A stretch of 64,000 bases of DNA from Streptomyces sp. BK208 (lineage in GTDB: Bacteria; Actinomycetota; Actinomycetes; Streptomycetales; Streptomycetaceae). The translations under genes were made by a program, and so were the position numbers. The stretch's first letter is position 1; every line of letters begins with the position of its first letter. Below the pieces are notes generated by a model. The model worked only from the letters and a program-made list of their open reading frames with translations. It did no database searches and was not told where the DNA came from. The stretch spans positions 520,867-584,866 of the forward strand of contig NZ_SOAV01000003.1 of NCBI RefSeq assembly GCF_004364245.1. Reading direction: 5' to 3'. Below, in pieces: positions 34,713-43,252 of the stretch.

Positions 34713-35097
34713 GGCTCTGCCTTCCTCCGGCGGCGGTTGTGCGGAACGGGGCCCGCACCACGCCGGCCTCCGTGTGCGCGGGCGCGGGAAACGACGTTGC
34801 CGCGCCGGCTCGTGGGGGCTTCCGCGCCCGGTCCTCGCGGTAGAGCACGAGGTGCTCGTGGTGGAGCACGCCGTCCCGGATGTCTCCCGTGGCGGTGAAA
34901 CCGGTGTCGTCGACGTAGTCGAGGTGGTTACCGGTCACCGTGTACCGGCCGGTGTACGCGCTGCGCCGGTCTCCCCGGGCCTCGTCGTAGCGACCGTCCG
35001 GCAACAGCTCCTGCCGGATGTGACCGTCCGCGGTCACCCACATGCCGACCACGTCGGCGTTCACGGGACCGCGCTCGCTCCGCGCATCGTCTGTCAT
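34699..35097 (-). CDS. Atu4866-like small protein
   Basis: A 132-residue protein. Residues about 15-95 (VGMWVTADGHIRQELLPDGR, YTGRYTVTGNHLDYVDDTGF) fit the small beta-barrel family named after Agrobacterium Atu4866, often found with MFS/SDR genes under XRE control. No catalytic residues are known for the family. ATG at 35097 with GAAGGGAA upstream; first gene of the unit. Its role may be ligand binding. Confidence 0.8.
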   Translation of the reverse strand: MTDDARSERGPVNADVVGMWVTADGHIRQELLPDGRYDEARGDRRSAYTGRYTVTGNHLDYVDDTGFTATGDIRDGVLHHEHLVLYREDRARKPPRAGAATSFPAPAHTEAGVVRAPFRTTAAGGRQSHETD

Positions 35098-35177
35098 CGA
35101 GATTCCCTTCCTCGGTGGGGCACCGGTGCCGTGCCCGACCGAGTCTGCGCAGGTCAGCGCGTGGGTACCAGGGTGCT

Positions 35178-35208
35178 CGCTGCCTGGGTGCGGCACACCC
35201 AGGCAGCG
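35178..35208. promoter_or_regulatory. 31-bp perfect palindrome in the divergent promoter
   Basis: Arms CGCTGCCTGGGTG (35178-35190) and CACCCAGGCAGCG (35196-35208), 13 bp each, with a 5-nt centre. It lies 29 bp before the XRE gene start and about 80 bp before the small-protein gene. It is the obvious operator for the MmyB-type regulator on both promoters. Confidence 0.75.
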
Positions 35209-35236
35209 GGAGCGGCCAGCGCCTAGCCTGGAGGCC

Positions 35237-36088
35237 ATGGACGACAACCACCTCGGAGAGTTTCTGCGCGCGCGCCGCGCCAGCCTGAGGCCACAGGACG
35301 TCAGCATGGCGAGCCACGGTGTGCGCAGGGTCGCCGGACTGCGCCGCGAGGAGGTCGCCGTCCTGGCCGGCGTCAACGCCGACTACTACACCCGGCTGGA
35401 GCAGGGACGTGAGCGCCATCCCTCACCGCAGGTGCTGGACGCGCTCAGCCGCGCCCTCCTGCTCGACACGGACACCCGCGACCACCTGCACCGCCTGGCC
35501 GGAGTGTCACCGGGCGGCCACGACCTCCTCCACGCCACCGAGCGGGTCAGTCCCGCGCTGCGTCAGCTGATGGACGGCTACGCGCACACCCCGGCGTTCG
35601 TCATGAGCCGCACCCTCGACCTCCTGGCCGCCAACGCCCTGACGGACGCGCTCTACGCTCCCTTCACTCCTGCGGACAATCTGGCCCGCATGACCTTCCT
35701 CGACCCGGCGGGACGGCAGTTCTACCGAGACTGGGACCGTGCGGCCCAGGCCGCCGTCGCCAACCTGCGCCAGGCAAGCGGCTTCGACCCCGAGCACCCC
35801 CGTCTGCGCCACCTCGTGGACACACTGACCGAGCACAGTGCCGCATTCCGGCGGCTGTGGGCCCAGCACACCGTGCGTGGCAAAACCCAGGACGCCAAGC
35901 AACTCCTCCACCCGGACGTCGGACCGCTCTCCCTCACCTACCAGTCCTTCGACGTCCGCGATGCGCCGGGCCAGCAACTCGTCATCTACCACGCCGAACC
36001 GGCCAGCCCCTCCGCCCACGCCCTGACCTTGCTCGGCACCCTGCACGCCGGCGAGAAGCGAGCCCCGTCCGGCTCTGCCACGCAGTGA
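35237..36088 (+). CDS. MmyB-type XRE regulator
   Basis: A 283-residue regulator. The N-terminal HTH (about 5-75) contains VRRVAGLRREEVAVLAGVNADYYTRLEQG, the hallmark of this Streptomyces group (pattern: GLRREEVA, YYxRLEQGR). The C-terminal domain (about 105-270) is the MmyB ligand-binding fold, proposed to bind a lipid or fatty acid. ATG at 35237 just after GAGG. It diverges from the small protein - MFS - SDR unit and probably represses it through the palindrome between them. Confidence 0.92.
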   Translation: MDDNHLGEFLRARRASLRPQDVSMASHGVRRVAGLRREEVAVLAGVNADYYTRLEQGRERHPSPQVLDALSRALLLDTDTRDHLHRLAGVSPGGHDLLHATERVSPALRQLMDGYAHTPAFVMSRTLDLLAANALTDALYAPFTPADNLARMTFLDPAGRQFYRDWDRAAQAAVANLRQASGFDPEHPRLRHLVDTLTEHSAAFRRLWAQHTVRGKTQDAKQLLHPDVGPLSLTYQSFDVRDAPGQQLVIYHAEPASPSAHALTLLGTLHAGEKRAPSGSATQ

Positions 36089-36110
36089 GTGCCGCAGCCC
36101 GCCCCGCGTC

Positions 36111-36425
36111 TTCCTGAGAACGAGGGCCGGCACCCTCGGCACGGGCGTTCCGCCCCAGGAGAAGAAGCCACCGGCGGGGCCGTCGTCCGGCGGCAAGGCC
36201 GTCCGGAGGGCGCCCTGGGCGGCCTCGTCCGGATCGCCCCCGGCAGCGGCGGCCCGGGGGTTGAGATGAGTGGCCCCCAGGCCGGGGGCGAGCGCGTCGT
36301 CCCTGGAGCCCTCCTCGGCCCGACTCCGGTGTCGATCGGCAGGGCGAGTGACGGTGGGATACGGCGTCGTCGACCAGCACGTCCAAGCGGTCCACCTGCT
36401 CCGCGGCCTTCACGGCGCCGTCAAC
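36111..36425 (-). pseudogene. Decayed short-chain dehydrogenase remnant
   Basis: Pieces of an SDR in different frames. AAEQVDRLDVLVDDAV (near 36360-36410) corresponds to the usual DxLVNNAG strand. ALPPDDGPAGGFFSWGGTPVPR (near 36130-36200) corresponds to the C-terminus of carbonyl-reductase-like SDRs. The middle part is missing and the frames differ, so it cannot be functional. Confidence 0.55.
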
Positions 36426-36654
36426 GTGGGTGCGCCCGCATGTGGCCCGGATGCCTGTTCAACGCCAGCGGCCATGACGCCTCGTCAGGATCACGTCGAA
36501 CGAGCGTCAACTCGTTGCCCCGACCAGCCCGCCTGAGCCAGGCGCACCTGCATCCCGTCAGGCGAAGCCGCAGGTCATAAAGGCGGTGGGGCGTGCGCCA
36601 TGCTTCACGTGGTGAATGGATGGAAAACGGTCGAGTCATCCACCCGGGCCACAA

Positions 36655-36823
36655 CCGCGGGTCAGGAGCCCTTGGCCACCGGCTCCAAGATCGCCACGCA
36701 CTCCACATGATGCGTCATCGGGAAGATGTCGGCGTGGCCACAGGCAGGGAAGCAGCAGGTCAGAGCTGTTTTTGGGCCCCGGATGAGAGCCGCCGCGCGC
36801 CTGGAGCGTCAAATGAGCGTCAC
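36655..36823. repeat. Repeat copy 1: 3' end of a TrmA/RlmD-type methyltransferase gene (att-like)
   Basis: Read on the minus strand, this encodes ADIFPMTHHVECVAILEP plus four residues and a stop, the C-terminus typical of TrmA/RlmD uracil-5 methyltransferases, without the rest of the gene. It shares a 33-bp identical block (36689-36721) with copy 2 at 44148-44180. Conserved flanks include AGGTCAGAGC-like boxes and a closing pair of GAGCGTCA boxes. Short conserved gene ends like this are common integration sites. It marks the left border of the TIR-operon segment. Confidence 0.75.
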
Positions 36824-37120
36824 AGCCCTACGTCGGGTCGGCACCGGAACTCTGGCGCGTCACGACTCCCCGTAGTACGCAACGCCTCCACCGGTACGGA
36901 GTCTCACGCCGGTGGAGTCACGTCGGCGCGCCCAGCGCGTACGAGAGGCCCGCCGTCAAAGGGGCAGTGTGATCGAAGGTTGTTGACGAGGCTTGCCGCG
37001 CCCCGCCGTCGGAGAAGGAAACGGGAAACAGCTTCGATCGCCTTGTCCGCCCGGGAGTTGGTGCCGCACTCTTCCGTGCAGTACCGCCTCAGCCCGGACG
37101 ACCGGGTCTGGGAGGTTCCC
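36824..37120. other. Leader region of the TIR operon
   Basis: No gene is supported. An 8-bp inverted pair GATCGAAG (36971-36978) / CTTCGATC (37032-37039) and a TTGACG box near 36983 may belong to the operon promoter. Confidence 0.4.
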
Positions 37121-38431
37121 GTGCCACATCCGTCCGCACCGTTCGGCGAGGAACTGAGGAAGCGACGTCTGGAGGCCGGACTGAGCCTTACGGACCTGTC
37201 CGGTCTCGTGCACTACAGCAAGGCACAGCTCAGCAAGGTCGAGCGGGGCATCAAGGCACCCAGCCGTGATCTCGCGCGGCTGTGCGACGCCGCACTCGGC
37301 GCCGACGGCGCGCTGATCGCCCTGAGCATCCCTATCACTGTCGATTCACCTGCCGTGTCGGCGCCAGGCCGGGTCGAGGAGGAGAACTGGATGATGCAGT
37401 TGTCACCGGACGGCCCGAGTTCGTTCGGGCCCGTGGGACGGCGTGGGGTGATGAATGCCGGTATCGCCTCGCTGATGACCTGGAGGTCGGACGGATCGGG
37501 TCCGGCTTCACCGGCCGCCGGCGCAGGCATGCTGGAAGCATCGCGCTCACTCTTCACGCACTACCGCAGACTCGGTCAGGCCGTGGAACCCGGCCTGCTC
37601 CTGCCCGTTCTGATCACGCAGACACACACGCTGCGGGAGCTGTCGGCGCAGAGCGACAGCGGCACCAGGCGCCGCCTGCTGGCGCTCGGTTCCCGGTACG
37701 CCGAGTACGTGGGCTGGCTGGTGCAGGAGACCGGGGACGAGCGGGCGGCGCTGTGGTGGACGCAGCGTGCGGTCGACCTGGCCGCCGCCGGAGGTGACCA
37801 GGCACTGGCCGGTTATGCGCTGGTCCGCAGGGCGTTGGTCACGCTGTACCGGGAGGACGCCGAGCAGACCATCGCGCTGGCCCACCGGGCGCAGAGCGGC
37901 GTGCTGCCGTCACGTATCCGCGGTCTCGCCGCACAGCGCGAAGCGCAGGGCCATGCCCTCGCCGGTGATGTCAGCGCCTGTCTCGGTGCCCTGGACCGGG
38001 CTCGTACTCTGCTCGCCCGCCGGAACGACGGTGCCGACGGTCCGGTGATCGGCTCCATGCATCTTCCCGATTCGGTCGGCATGGTCACCGGCTGGTGCCT
38101 CGTCGATCTCGGGCGACCGCGCGAGGCGGGCGAGGAACTGGACCGGCAGCTCACCCTGGTCGGCCCCGACGCGGTGCGTACGCAGGTCCGGTACGGCGTA
38201 CGCCGCGCACTCGCCTATGCCTCCGCCGGCGAGATCGACCACGCGTGCGCGCTGACGGAGCCCCTGCTCGACGGCGTGGCGGCGGTGCGCTCTGCGACTG
38301 TCACGACCGATCTCCGTCGGCTCGTCCGGGTGTTGGGCCGCTACCCGGACCATCCACCGGTACGCCGGCTGACGCCGCGGCTCGGCACCTTGTCACGCCC
38401 GGAAACCCCTTTTAAGGAGTCATCGTCATGA
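37121..38431 (+). CDS. XRE regulator with long helical C-terminal domain
   Basis: A 436-residue protein. The N-terminal HTH (about 5-65) reads FGEELRKRRLEAGLSLTDLS and VHYSKAQLSKVERG. The remaining about 350 residues are Ala/Leu/Arg-rich helices like TPR-type repeats (for example GDERAALWWTQRAVDLAAAG). The GTG at 37121 has GGAGG five bases upstream. Its last codon overlaps the TIR start (ATGA). First gene of a five-gene operon in which every junction but one overlaps. It is likely the autoregulator and may sense a signal through its helical repeats. Confidence 0.85.
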   Translation: MPHPSAPFGEELRKRRLEAGLSLTDLSGLVHYSKAQLSKVERGIKAPSRDLARLCDAALGADGALIALSIPITVDSPAVSAPGRVEEENWMMQLSPDGPSSFGPVGRRGVMNAGIASLMTWRSDGSGPASPAAGAGMLEASRSLFTHYRRLGQAVEPGLLLPVLITQTHTLRELSAQSDSGTRRRLLALGSRYAEYVGWLVQETGDERAALWWTQRAVDLAAAGGDQALAGYALVRRALVTLYREDAEQTIALAHRAQSGVLPSRIRGLAAQREAQGHALAGDVSACLGALDRARTLLARRNDGADGPVIGSMHLPDSVGMVTGWCLVDLGRPREAGEELDRQLTLVGPDAVRTQVRYGVRRALAYASAGEIDHACALTEPLLDGVAAVRSATVTTDLRRLVRVLGRYPDHPPVRRLTPRLGTLSRPETPFKESSS

Positions 38432-39180
38432 GCGAGATCTTCATCAACTACCGCACCGGGGACGGGGAGAAGACCGCGGCCCTGCTCCGTCAAGGGCTCT
38501 CGCACCGCTTCGGCCCGGGACACGCGTTCCATGCGTCACAGTCCATCGTCCCCGGGGAAAGCTGGCCCGAACGGCTACTGACCGCGGTACGGCGCAGCTC
38601 CGTCCTCCTGGCCGTCATCGGACCGGGCTGGACGAACTTTCGTGCCCGGCTGGAGGATCCCGAGGACTGGGTGCGCAAGGAGATCGAGGAGGCTTTCACG
38701 TGTGAGGTCCCGGTGGTCCCCGTTCTGGACGGACGCAAGACCAGCCGGCTGAGCAGAGCCGATCTTCCGCCCGCGTTGCGACGGCTCGCCGATCTTCAGT
38801 CCATCGCGTTCGACTCCGGTGACACCGACGTGTGTGTCGCGCGCATCGGCGATCTGATGGCCGACCTGATTCCCGGCCTCGACGACCGGTCCGGGGCCGA
38901 GGCGGGGGCGCCCGCGCCGGGCGGCGTGAGCAATTCCATCGGGACCGTGAACGGTACAGCGGTACAGAGCCGCGACTTCGCCGGTGACGTCGGCACGGTC
39001 GTCAAGGGCGCCGCCGGTCCCGTCCATACTGGGAACGGCAACATCTACTCGCATTCACGCCATGTCTCGGGCGACCGTCACTACTCGGGTGACGGGATGA
39101 CGAACTTCGAGGGTGACCACCACGGCGCCATCCAGCACCGGTTCGGCGAACGGGACGGACACGAGGACAAGGACAGGTGA
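38428..39180 (+). CDS. TIR-domain protein with C-terminal amyloid-like motif
   Basis: A 250-residue protein. Residues 1-150 are a TIR_2-type domain (IFINYRTGDGEKTAALL at the start, VLLAVIGPGW, EDWVRKEIEEAF, VPVVPVLDG). Glu85 in the WVRKEI helix is the likely NADase catalytic Glu. The tail (about 160-230) is Gly/Asn/His-rich and contains SNSIGTVNGTAVQSRDFAG, related to the C-terminus of the small protein at the operon end. TIR domains in bacterial immunity usually cleave NAD+ or make signal nucleotides. The start overlaps the regulator stop and its own stop overlaps the next start (GTGA). Predicted effector of a defence or cell-death system. Confidence 0.9.
   Translation: MSEIFINYRTGDGEKTAALLRQGLSHRFGPGHAFHASQSIVPGESWPERLLTAVRRSSVLLAVIGPGWTNFRARLEDPEDWVRKEIEEAFTCEVPVVPVLDGRKTSRLSRADLPPALRRLADLQSIAFDSGDTDVCVARIGDLMADLIPGLDDRSGAEAGAPAPGGVSNSIGTVNGTAVQSRDFAGDVGTVVKGAAGPVHTGNGNIYSHSRHVSGDRHYSGDGMTNFEGDHHGAIQHRFGERDGHEDKDR
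38929..38997 (+). other. RHIM/BASS-like motif segment in the TIR protein
   Basis: Encodes residues 168-190 of the TIR protein. It can be aligned with residues 116-136 of the small protein at 42240-42689 on N-x-I, G-x-V, G-x-x-V-Q-S and A-G. Known bacterial amyloid signalling motifs have this size, this Gly/Val/Gln composition and this terminal position; amyloid formation itself is not shown by sequence. Confidence 0.55.
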
Positions 39181-41165
39181 ACCAGCACACCGGCACCTGG
39201 GTCCGGGACTCGGGCGTCACGGTCACGGGCCCTGGTGACGTCTACATCGGCACGCAGCTGCAGGACTCGGACAAACCGGCTTTCCGCCGGGTCGCCGAGG
39301 ACCAACTCCGCCGACTGAACTACGTACTGGTCGCCCCGCCGGGTATGGGCGAGGCGCGTGCCGTGCTCGCCGACTCCGGCACCGTCATCCTGGATGGTGT
39401 CCCGGGCAGCGGCCGGTCGGCTGCGGCCCGCGTACTGCTGCACGAACACCACCGGGACAGTGGTGTCTTCCACGAACTCCTGCCCGGTGAGGAGGGCGAG
39501 CTCTCCCTCCAGGACCCCGCTCTGGTCGGGACCGGTGATCAGTTGCTGCTGGACCTGTCCGCCGCGGACGACCGCCGCTGGGCCGCGGCCCAGGCGGATC
39601 TTCCGGCGCTGCGCAAGGCCGTGCACGAGCGGCGGGCTCATCTGGTCGTGGTCATGCCGCACCGCGGCGTTCTCGACCCGGACTTGCAGTACTGCCGCGT
39701 GGTGCTCGAACGGCCGCCCGGTATCGGCGTTCTCCGGCGGCATCTGCGCCTGCACGGTGTGCCGCCTGAGGAATATCTCCAGTCGGACGGCACCGTCGCC
39801 GGGTTCCTGACGGCGAACAGGCCGATGCGGGAGATCGCGGAATTCGCCGACCTTGTGCGCCGGGCACGCGAGGCCGGGCAGCCCGGGGACGGGTTCAATC
39901 AGTGGTGCGAGGCGGCCGGGCGGGCGCGGAACGACGGCCGCCGGGAAGCCGCCGCGCTCGTCACCAAGCTGAGGGAGGCGCCGCAACGAGCCCTGCTGAT
40001 CGCCGTGTCCATGCTGCACGGGGCTCATGCTGATGTCGTTCACCGCGCGGCCGAGCAACTGCTGAGTGCCCTCGGGCCTCCGTCGCAGGGCGACTCGCCG
40101 CTGCAGCACCGGGACCTCGCCGAGCGACTCCTCGACATCTCGGCCACTGCCGCCCCCAACGGACAGGTCCGGTTCGAGAGGCTGGACTTCGACTCCGCTG
40201 TTCGTGCCCATTTCTGGGACCACATGCCCGACCTCCGCCCCCACCTCGGCACCTGGGCCGCGAGTGTGGTTGAGCTGAACGACCCGCACGTCGTCACCGT
40301 CGTACGCGACTGCCTGGTGGAACGAGTGGCCGGTGAATACCTGCGGACCGGACGTGCGGACGGGCTGGTGGCCCTCGTCGAACGCTGGAGCACCGGTGCG
40401 ACGAGTCGGCCTCGCCTGGAAGCGGCCGTCCATGCGCTCACTAGCGGGCTGGCCGACCCGGTACACGCCAGGGACTTCCGCGAGCAGATCTACCAGTGGT
40501 GCGCCAACCGGCGCCTCAAGGGGGAGCTCGCGCAGGTGCTGGTCCGTGTCTGTGCCGACGTCCTCGCGACCAGTCATCCCGATCAAGCCCTGGTCAGGCT
40601 CTACCACCTGGCCCGGCGTGAGCGCGGCACGACGCGTGCCCGGCAGGCGCTGTGCGATCTGGTGGCGCGCAGCCGCAGGCTGCACCGCGTGCTGCTCGAC
40701 CGTCTCGCCCGTTCCGACTTCTCGCCCGCGCATCTCGGGATCTTCCTCCAGGCCAGCGACCCCGCACTGTTGACGCTACGCCCCGGCACCTCGCATGCCC
40801 TGGTCGACGAGCAGAGCGCACAGCGCTCCCTGACAACCTGCTGGCACGCGGTACTGACCGAGCTGCCACCTCCGCAGTGGCAGGCCGAAGCGCGACGCTG
40901 GCTCCACTGGGCGGCAGCCGGCACCGGACCGCACGGCGGACTCCTGCTCGACCTCCTCGTCAGCGCGGCACAGCGGTGCACGAAGAATCGAGGCGAGGTC
41001 TTCGCTCTGCTGTACGCGTGCGCCCGCGACGCCGAGCGCACCGGTCCGGGGGATGCGGCGCGGGCCGCGGAGACCACCGGTTTGCTGCTCCACAAGATCA
41101 GCGCAGCTCAAGGCATCACTCCGGCCACACCGCCGACGACCACACCCAGGAGGGCTCAAGCATGA
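39177..41165 (+). CDS. Large P-loop-like/helical protein of the TIR operon
   Basis: A 662-residue protein. Residues 10-26 (RDSGVTVTGPGDVYIG) resemble the Gly/Val motif of its partners. Residues 70-88 contain ILDGVPGSGRSAAARVLL, a Walker-A-like loop with Arg in place of the essential Lys. A hydrophobic strand ending in Asp126 (QLLLDLSA) could be Walker B. The rest (about 230-640) is helical, repeat-like and rich in Leu/Ala/Arg. The layout (N-terminal motif, nucleotide-binding-like core, helical sensor) recalls STAND/NLR receptors, though ATP binding may be lost or altered. GTG start at 39177 overlaps the TIR stop; its stop overlaps the next ATG. Candidate sensor or scaffold. Confidence 0.78.
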   Translation: MNQHTGTWVRDSGVTVTGPGDVYIGTQLQDSDKPAFRRVAEDQLRRLNYVLVAPPGMGEARAVLADSGTVILDGVPGSGRSAAARVLLHEHHRDSGVFHELLPGEEGELSLQDPALVGTGDQLLLDLSAADDRRWAAAQADLPALRKAVHERRAHLVVVMPHRGVLDPDLQYCRVVLERPPGIGVLRRHLRLHGVPPEEYLQSDGTVAGFLTANRPMREIAEFADLVRRAREAGQPGDGFNQWCEAAGRARNDGRREAAALVTKLREAPQRALLIAVSMLHGAHADVVHRAAEQLLSALGPPSQGDSPLQHRDLAERLLDISATAAPNGQVRFERLDFDSAVRAHFWDHMPDLRPHLGTWAASVVELNDPHVVTVVRDCLVERVAGEYLRTGRADGLVALVERWSTGATSRPRLEAAVHALTSGLADPVHARDFREQIYQWCANRRLKGELAQVLVRVCADVLATSHPDQALVRLYHLARRERGTTRARQALCDLVARSRRLHRVLLDRLARSDFSPAHLGIFLQASDPALLTLRPGTSHALVDEQSAQRSLTTCWHAVLTELPPPQWQAEARRWLHWAAAGTGPHGGLLLDLLVSAAQRCTKNRGEVFALLYACARDAERTGPGDAARAAETTGLLLHKISAAQGITPATPPTTTPRRAQA

Positions 41166-42229
41166 CCACCGCACGGAGAACCACAACCATCTTCCTCACC
41201 GTTCTGAGCGGTCTCCTGCTGAGCATCGTCGGTCTGACGCAGCGGTGGCCCGCATGGGCCTGGCCACTGCTGGCAGTGCTGCTGCTCGTCGTCCCCGCAG
41301 CCGTCTTCCGGATCGCCGCGATGCGCCGCGGCACGGTACCGGTGGCTTTCGAGGAACAGCTCACGGCCGCCCCTGTAGAACGCACGGAACACCGCGTCAG
41401 CCAGGTGGTGCTGCCCAGCAAGTGGCCCGACTACGACTTCGTCTTCTCCGCGACGGTGCGCTGGTACCTCGTCGACGCTCCCGCGAGTGCCCCCGTTCTC
41501 AACCCGGCGGGCCTCGCCGTCGACGCGGTCCTGAAGCGGGCCCGCTCCATCACCGAGCAACGAGAACCGGTCCGGGCCTCACTCGTCGAGCAGGAACTGT
41601 CCGGCGCCCTCAGCCGGATGGCGCCCGAGTCCACCGGGCACCTCCAGGCGATGGCGGAGGGCGTCCAGCTCGTCCTGGCGCAGCAGGACCAGGAGCGCCT
41701 CGACAAGCTCGCCGACGTTCGCAAGGACGAGGAGGTCTGGGCGCACCAGCGCAAGTACGAGCAGAGCAAGCGTCGGTACTTGGGCGAGGACGTCCTCAAG
41801 GACACCGGCAGCGCCGTGGTCTGGTGGCTCGCCAGGAACGACGAGCACGTGGAACGTACGGTGAACGACCTGGCCCTGCTCGCTCAGCTCACCTCGGCGG
41901 CCAATGACACCGACATTCCCGAACGGCTTCAGAATCTGATCCCTCAGCAGGCCGGCGAGCCGACGACGTCGGACTTTTCCCAGGCGGAGCCTCCCTCAGC
42001 ACCGCAGGGACGGGAGACGGCCACGATGCATCTCTCCGACTTCCTCGACAGCATCGGCTTCTCCGACGGTGATGTACGCCGCCCGATGCTCGCGGCACAG
42101 ATCGCCGGCCTCATCAAGGAGCAAGACCGCCACGAGACCGCCGAGGAGATCCAGCACCACTTCGATCCGCCGGCGTCCCTCGCTCCGGACGACGACGAGA
42201 CGCCCGCCTCCGGCTCCTCCCTCGCCTAG
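41162..42229 (+). CDS. Membrane-anchored protein of the TIR operon
   Basis: A 355-residue protein. Two hydrophobic helices at the N-terminus (about 9-27 and 31-51) form a membrane anchor. A beta-rich segment (SQVVLPSKWPDYDFVFSATV, about 80-105) follows, then a long charged helical region (about 130-240) likely to form a coiled coil, and an acidic tail. The arrangement is somewhat like SPFH/band-7 proteins, but I would not assign that family. ATG overlaps the previous stop (ATGA). It could place the complex at the membrane. Confidence 0.72.
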   Translation: MTTARRTTTIFLTVLSGLLLSIVGLTQRWPAWAWPLLAVLLLVVPAAVFRIAAMRRGTVPVAFEEQLTAAPVERTEHRVSQVVLPSKWPDYDFVFSATVRWYLVDAPASAPVLNPAGLAVDAVLKRARSITEQREPVRASLVEQELSGALSRMAPESTGHLQAMAEGVQLVLAQQDQERLDKLADVRKDEEVWAHQRKYEQSKRRYLGEDVLKDTGSAVVWWLARNDEHVERTVNDLALLAQLTSAANDTDIPERLQNLIPQQAGEPTTSDFSQAEPPSAPQGRETATMHLSDFLDSIGFSDGDVRRPMLAAQIAGLIKEQDRHETAEEIQHHFDPPASLAPDDDETPASGSSLA

Positions 42230-42239
42230 GAGAAGACAC

Positions 42240-42689
42240 TTGAACAGCGAACTGGCCGTACTCGCGGCGTCGGGCGCCACCACATTGGTCTCCCTCATGG
42301 TCACCGACTCCTGGACACACGCCCGGGAACTCGTCGGGCGGTACATGACCCGCACGGGCGCGGACCCCGACACGTTCGACGACCTGCAGGACGCGAGGAC
42401 CCGGCTCCTCGCCACCGACGTCACGGAACGCGAACGGACCGCCCGCGAGATCAGCCGACAATACGGTGACCGTCTGCGCCGCCTGGCGGAAGCCGACGAC
42501 GGCAGCGACGAAGCCCTGCGTGCTCTGCTGACCTCGTTATTGCAGCTCTCGGCGTCCGCGGCAGGCGCCTGGCGCACGGTGGACAATCGCATCAGCGGAG
42601 GAGTCCAGCACGGTCCCGTCGTCCAGTCGGGCACCGTCGCCGGGCTGACCTTCCACGTGGATCACGTGCATCGCGAGGATTTTCAGTAG
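42240..42689 (+). CDS. Small protein with C-terminal amyloid-like motif (TIR operon)
   Basis: A 149-residue protein. The N-terminal part is partly hydrophobic (SELAVLAASGATTLVSLMV) and then helical and charged; related N-termini are common in Streptomyces proteins of unknown function. Residues 116-139 carry NRISGGVQHGPVVQSGTVAG, very like RHIM-type amyloid motifs and like the TIR tail. The TTG at 42240 follows GGAGAAG; it is 10 bp after the previous stop, the only gap in the operon. Codon 100 is TTA, so translation should need the bldA tRNA and occur late in growth. Possible second effector, recruited by motif templating. Confidence 0.78.
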   Translation: MNSELAVLAASGATTLVSLMVTDSWTHARELVGRYMTRTGADPDTFDDLQDARTRLLATDVTERERTAREISRQYGDRLRRLAEADDGSDEALRALLTSLLQLSASAAGAWRTVDNRISGGVQHGPVVQSGTVAGLTFHVDHVHREDFQ

Positions 42690-43205
42690 CGCCAGCGCAG
42701 GGAAGGCACCGCGCGCTCCTGTACCCGGTCAACCCGGTCCTGCCCCGGCTCGGCTGAGACGGGTGTCGTGGGCAGCGTGAATCGACCGTCCCCAGGCAGC
42801 CGCTTAGCCACGCGGTGCCTGATGGCCACGGCGCCCCGGAATCCATCCGGCGAGGTCGTCGTCATCGTCGACATCACCTCGAGCGACGGGGCGGGGACCG
42901 GCAGGAGGTGTGCGTCGACTCACATATCCCCCGTCGCCGCGTTGGCCAAGGAGTCGTCGGTCGTGACGGCGCCGGGTACGTGACGCCGTGGCAGAGCACC
43001 CAATGCGGGGCGTCGAGGCGTTTGATCGGCACAGCCCCGATACTCCCGAGCCAGCCAATGCGGCCACATGTGGGGGACTTCGGGGAGCCAGACACGGTCG
43101 AAACCCGGTGCGATACCGCAGAGCAAATGGTGTCCCGCCAGTTGGTGCAGGGAATCAAGGCACCGGACCGGCAGGCCGGAGCTGGTAACCCCGCCGGCTG
43201 ACAGC
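42690..43205. other. 516-bp region without a supported gene
   Basis: Between the TIR operon and the Doc module terminator. I find no frame with ribosome-binding site and codon bias, and no clear hairpin right after the operon. Confidence 0.6.
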
Positions 43206-43243
43206 AGGTGAGGGCAGGGCACGCGCGTGCCCTGCCCTCACCT
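43206..43243. terminator. Palindromic terminator of the Doc module
   Basis: Perfect 38-bp palindrome starting 10 bp beyond the Doc stop codon on the minus strand; 19-bp arms. Confidence 0.8.
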
Positions 43244-43252
43244 CGTCGAACG

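Noticed and set aside
36593..37120. N-terminal extension of the XRE regulator of the TIR operon
   Set aside because: The extension runs through the att-like repeat and has no coding bias; GTG at 37121 with GGAGG begins the HTH domain.
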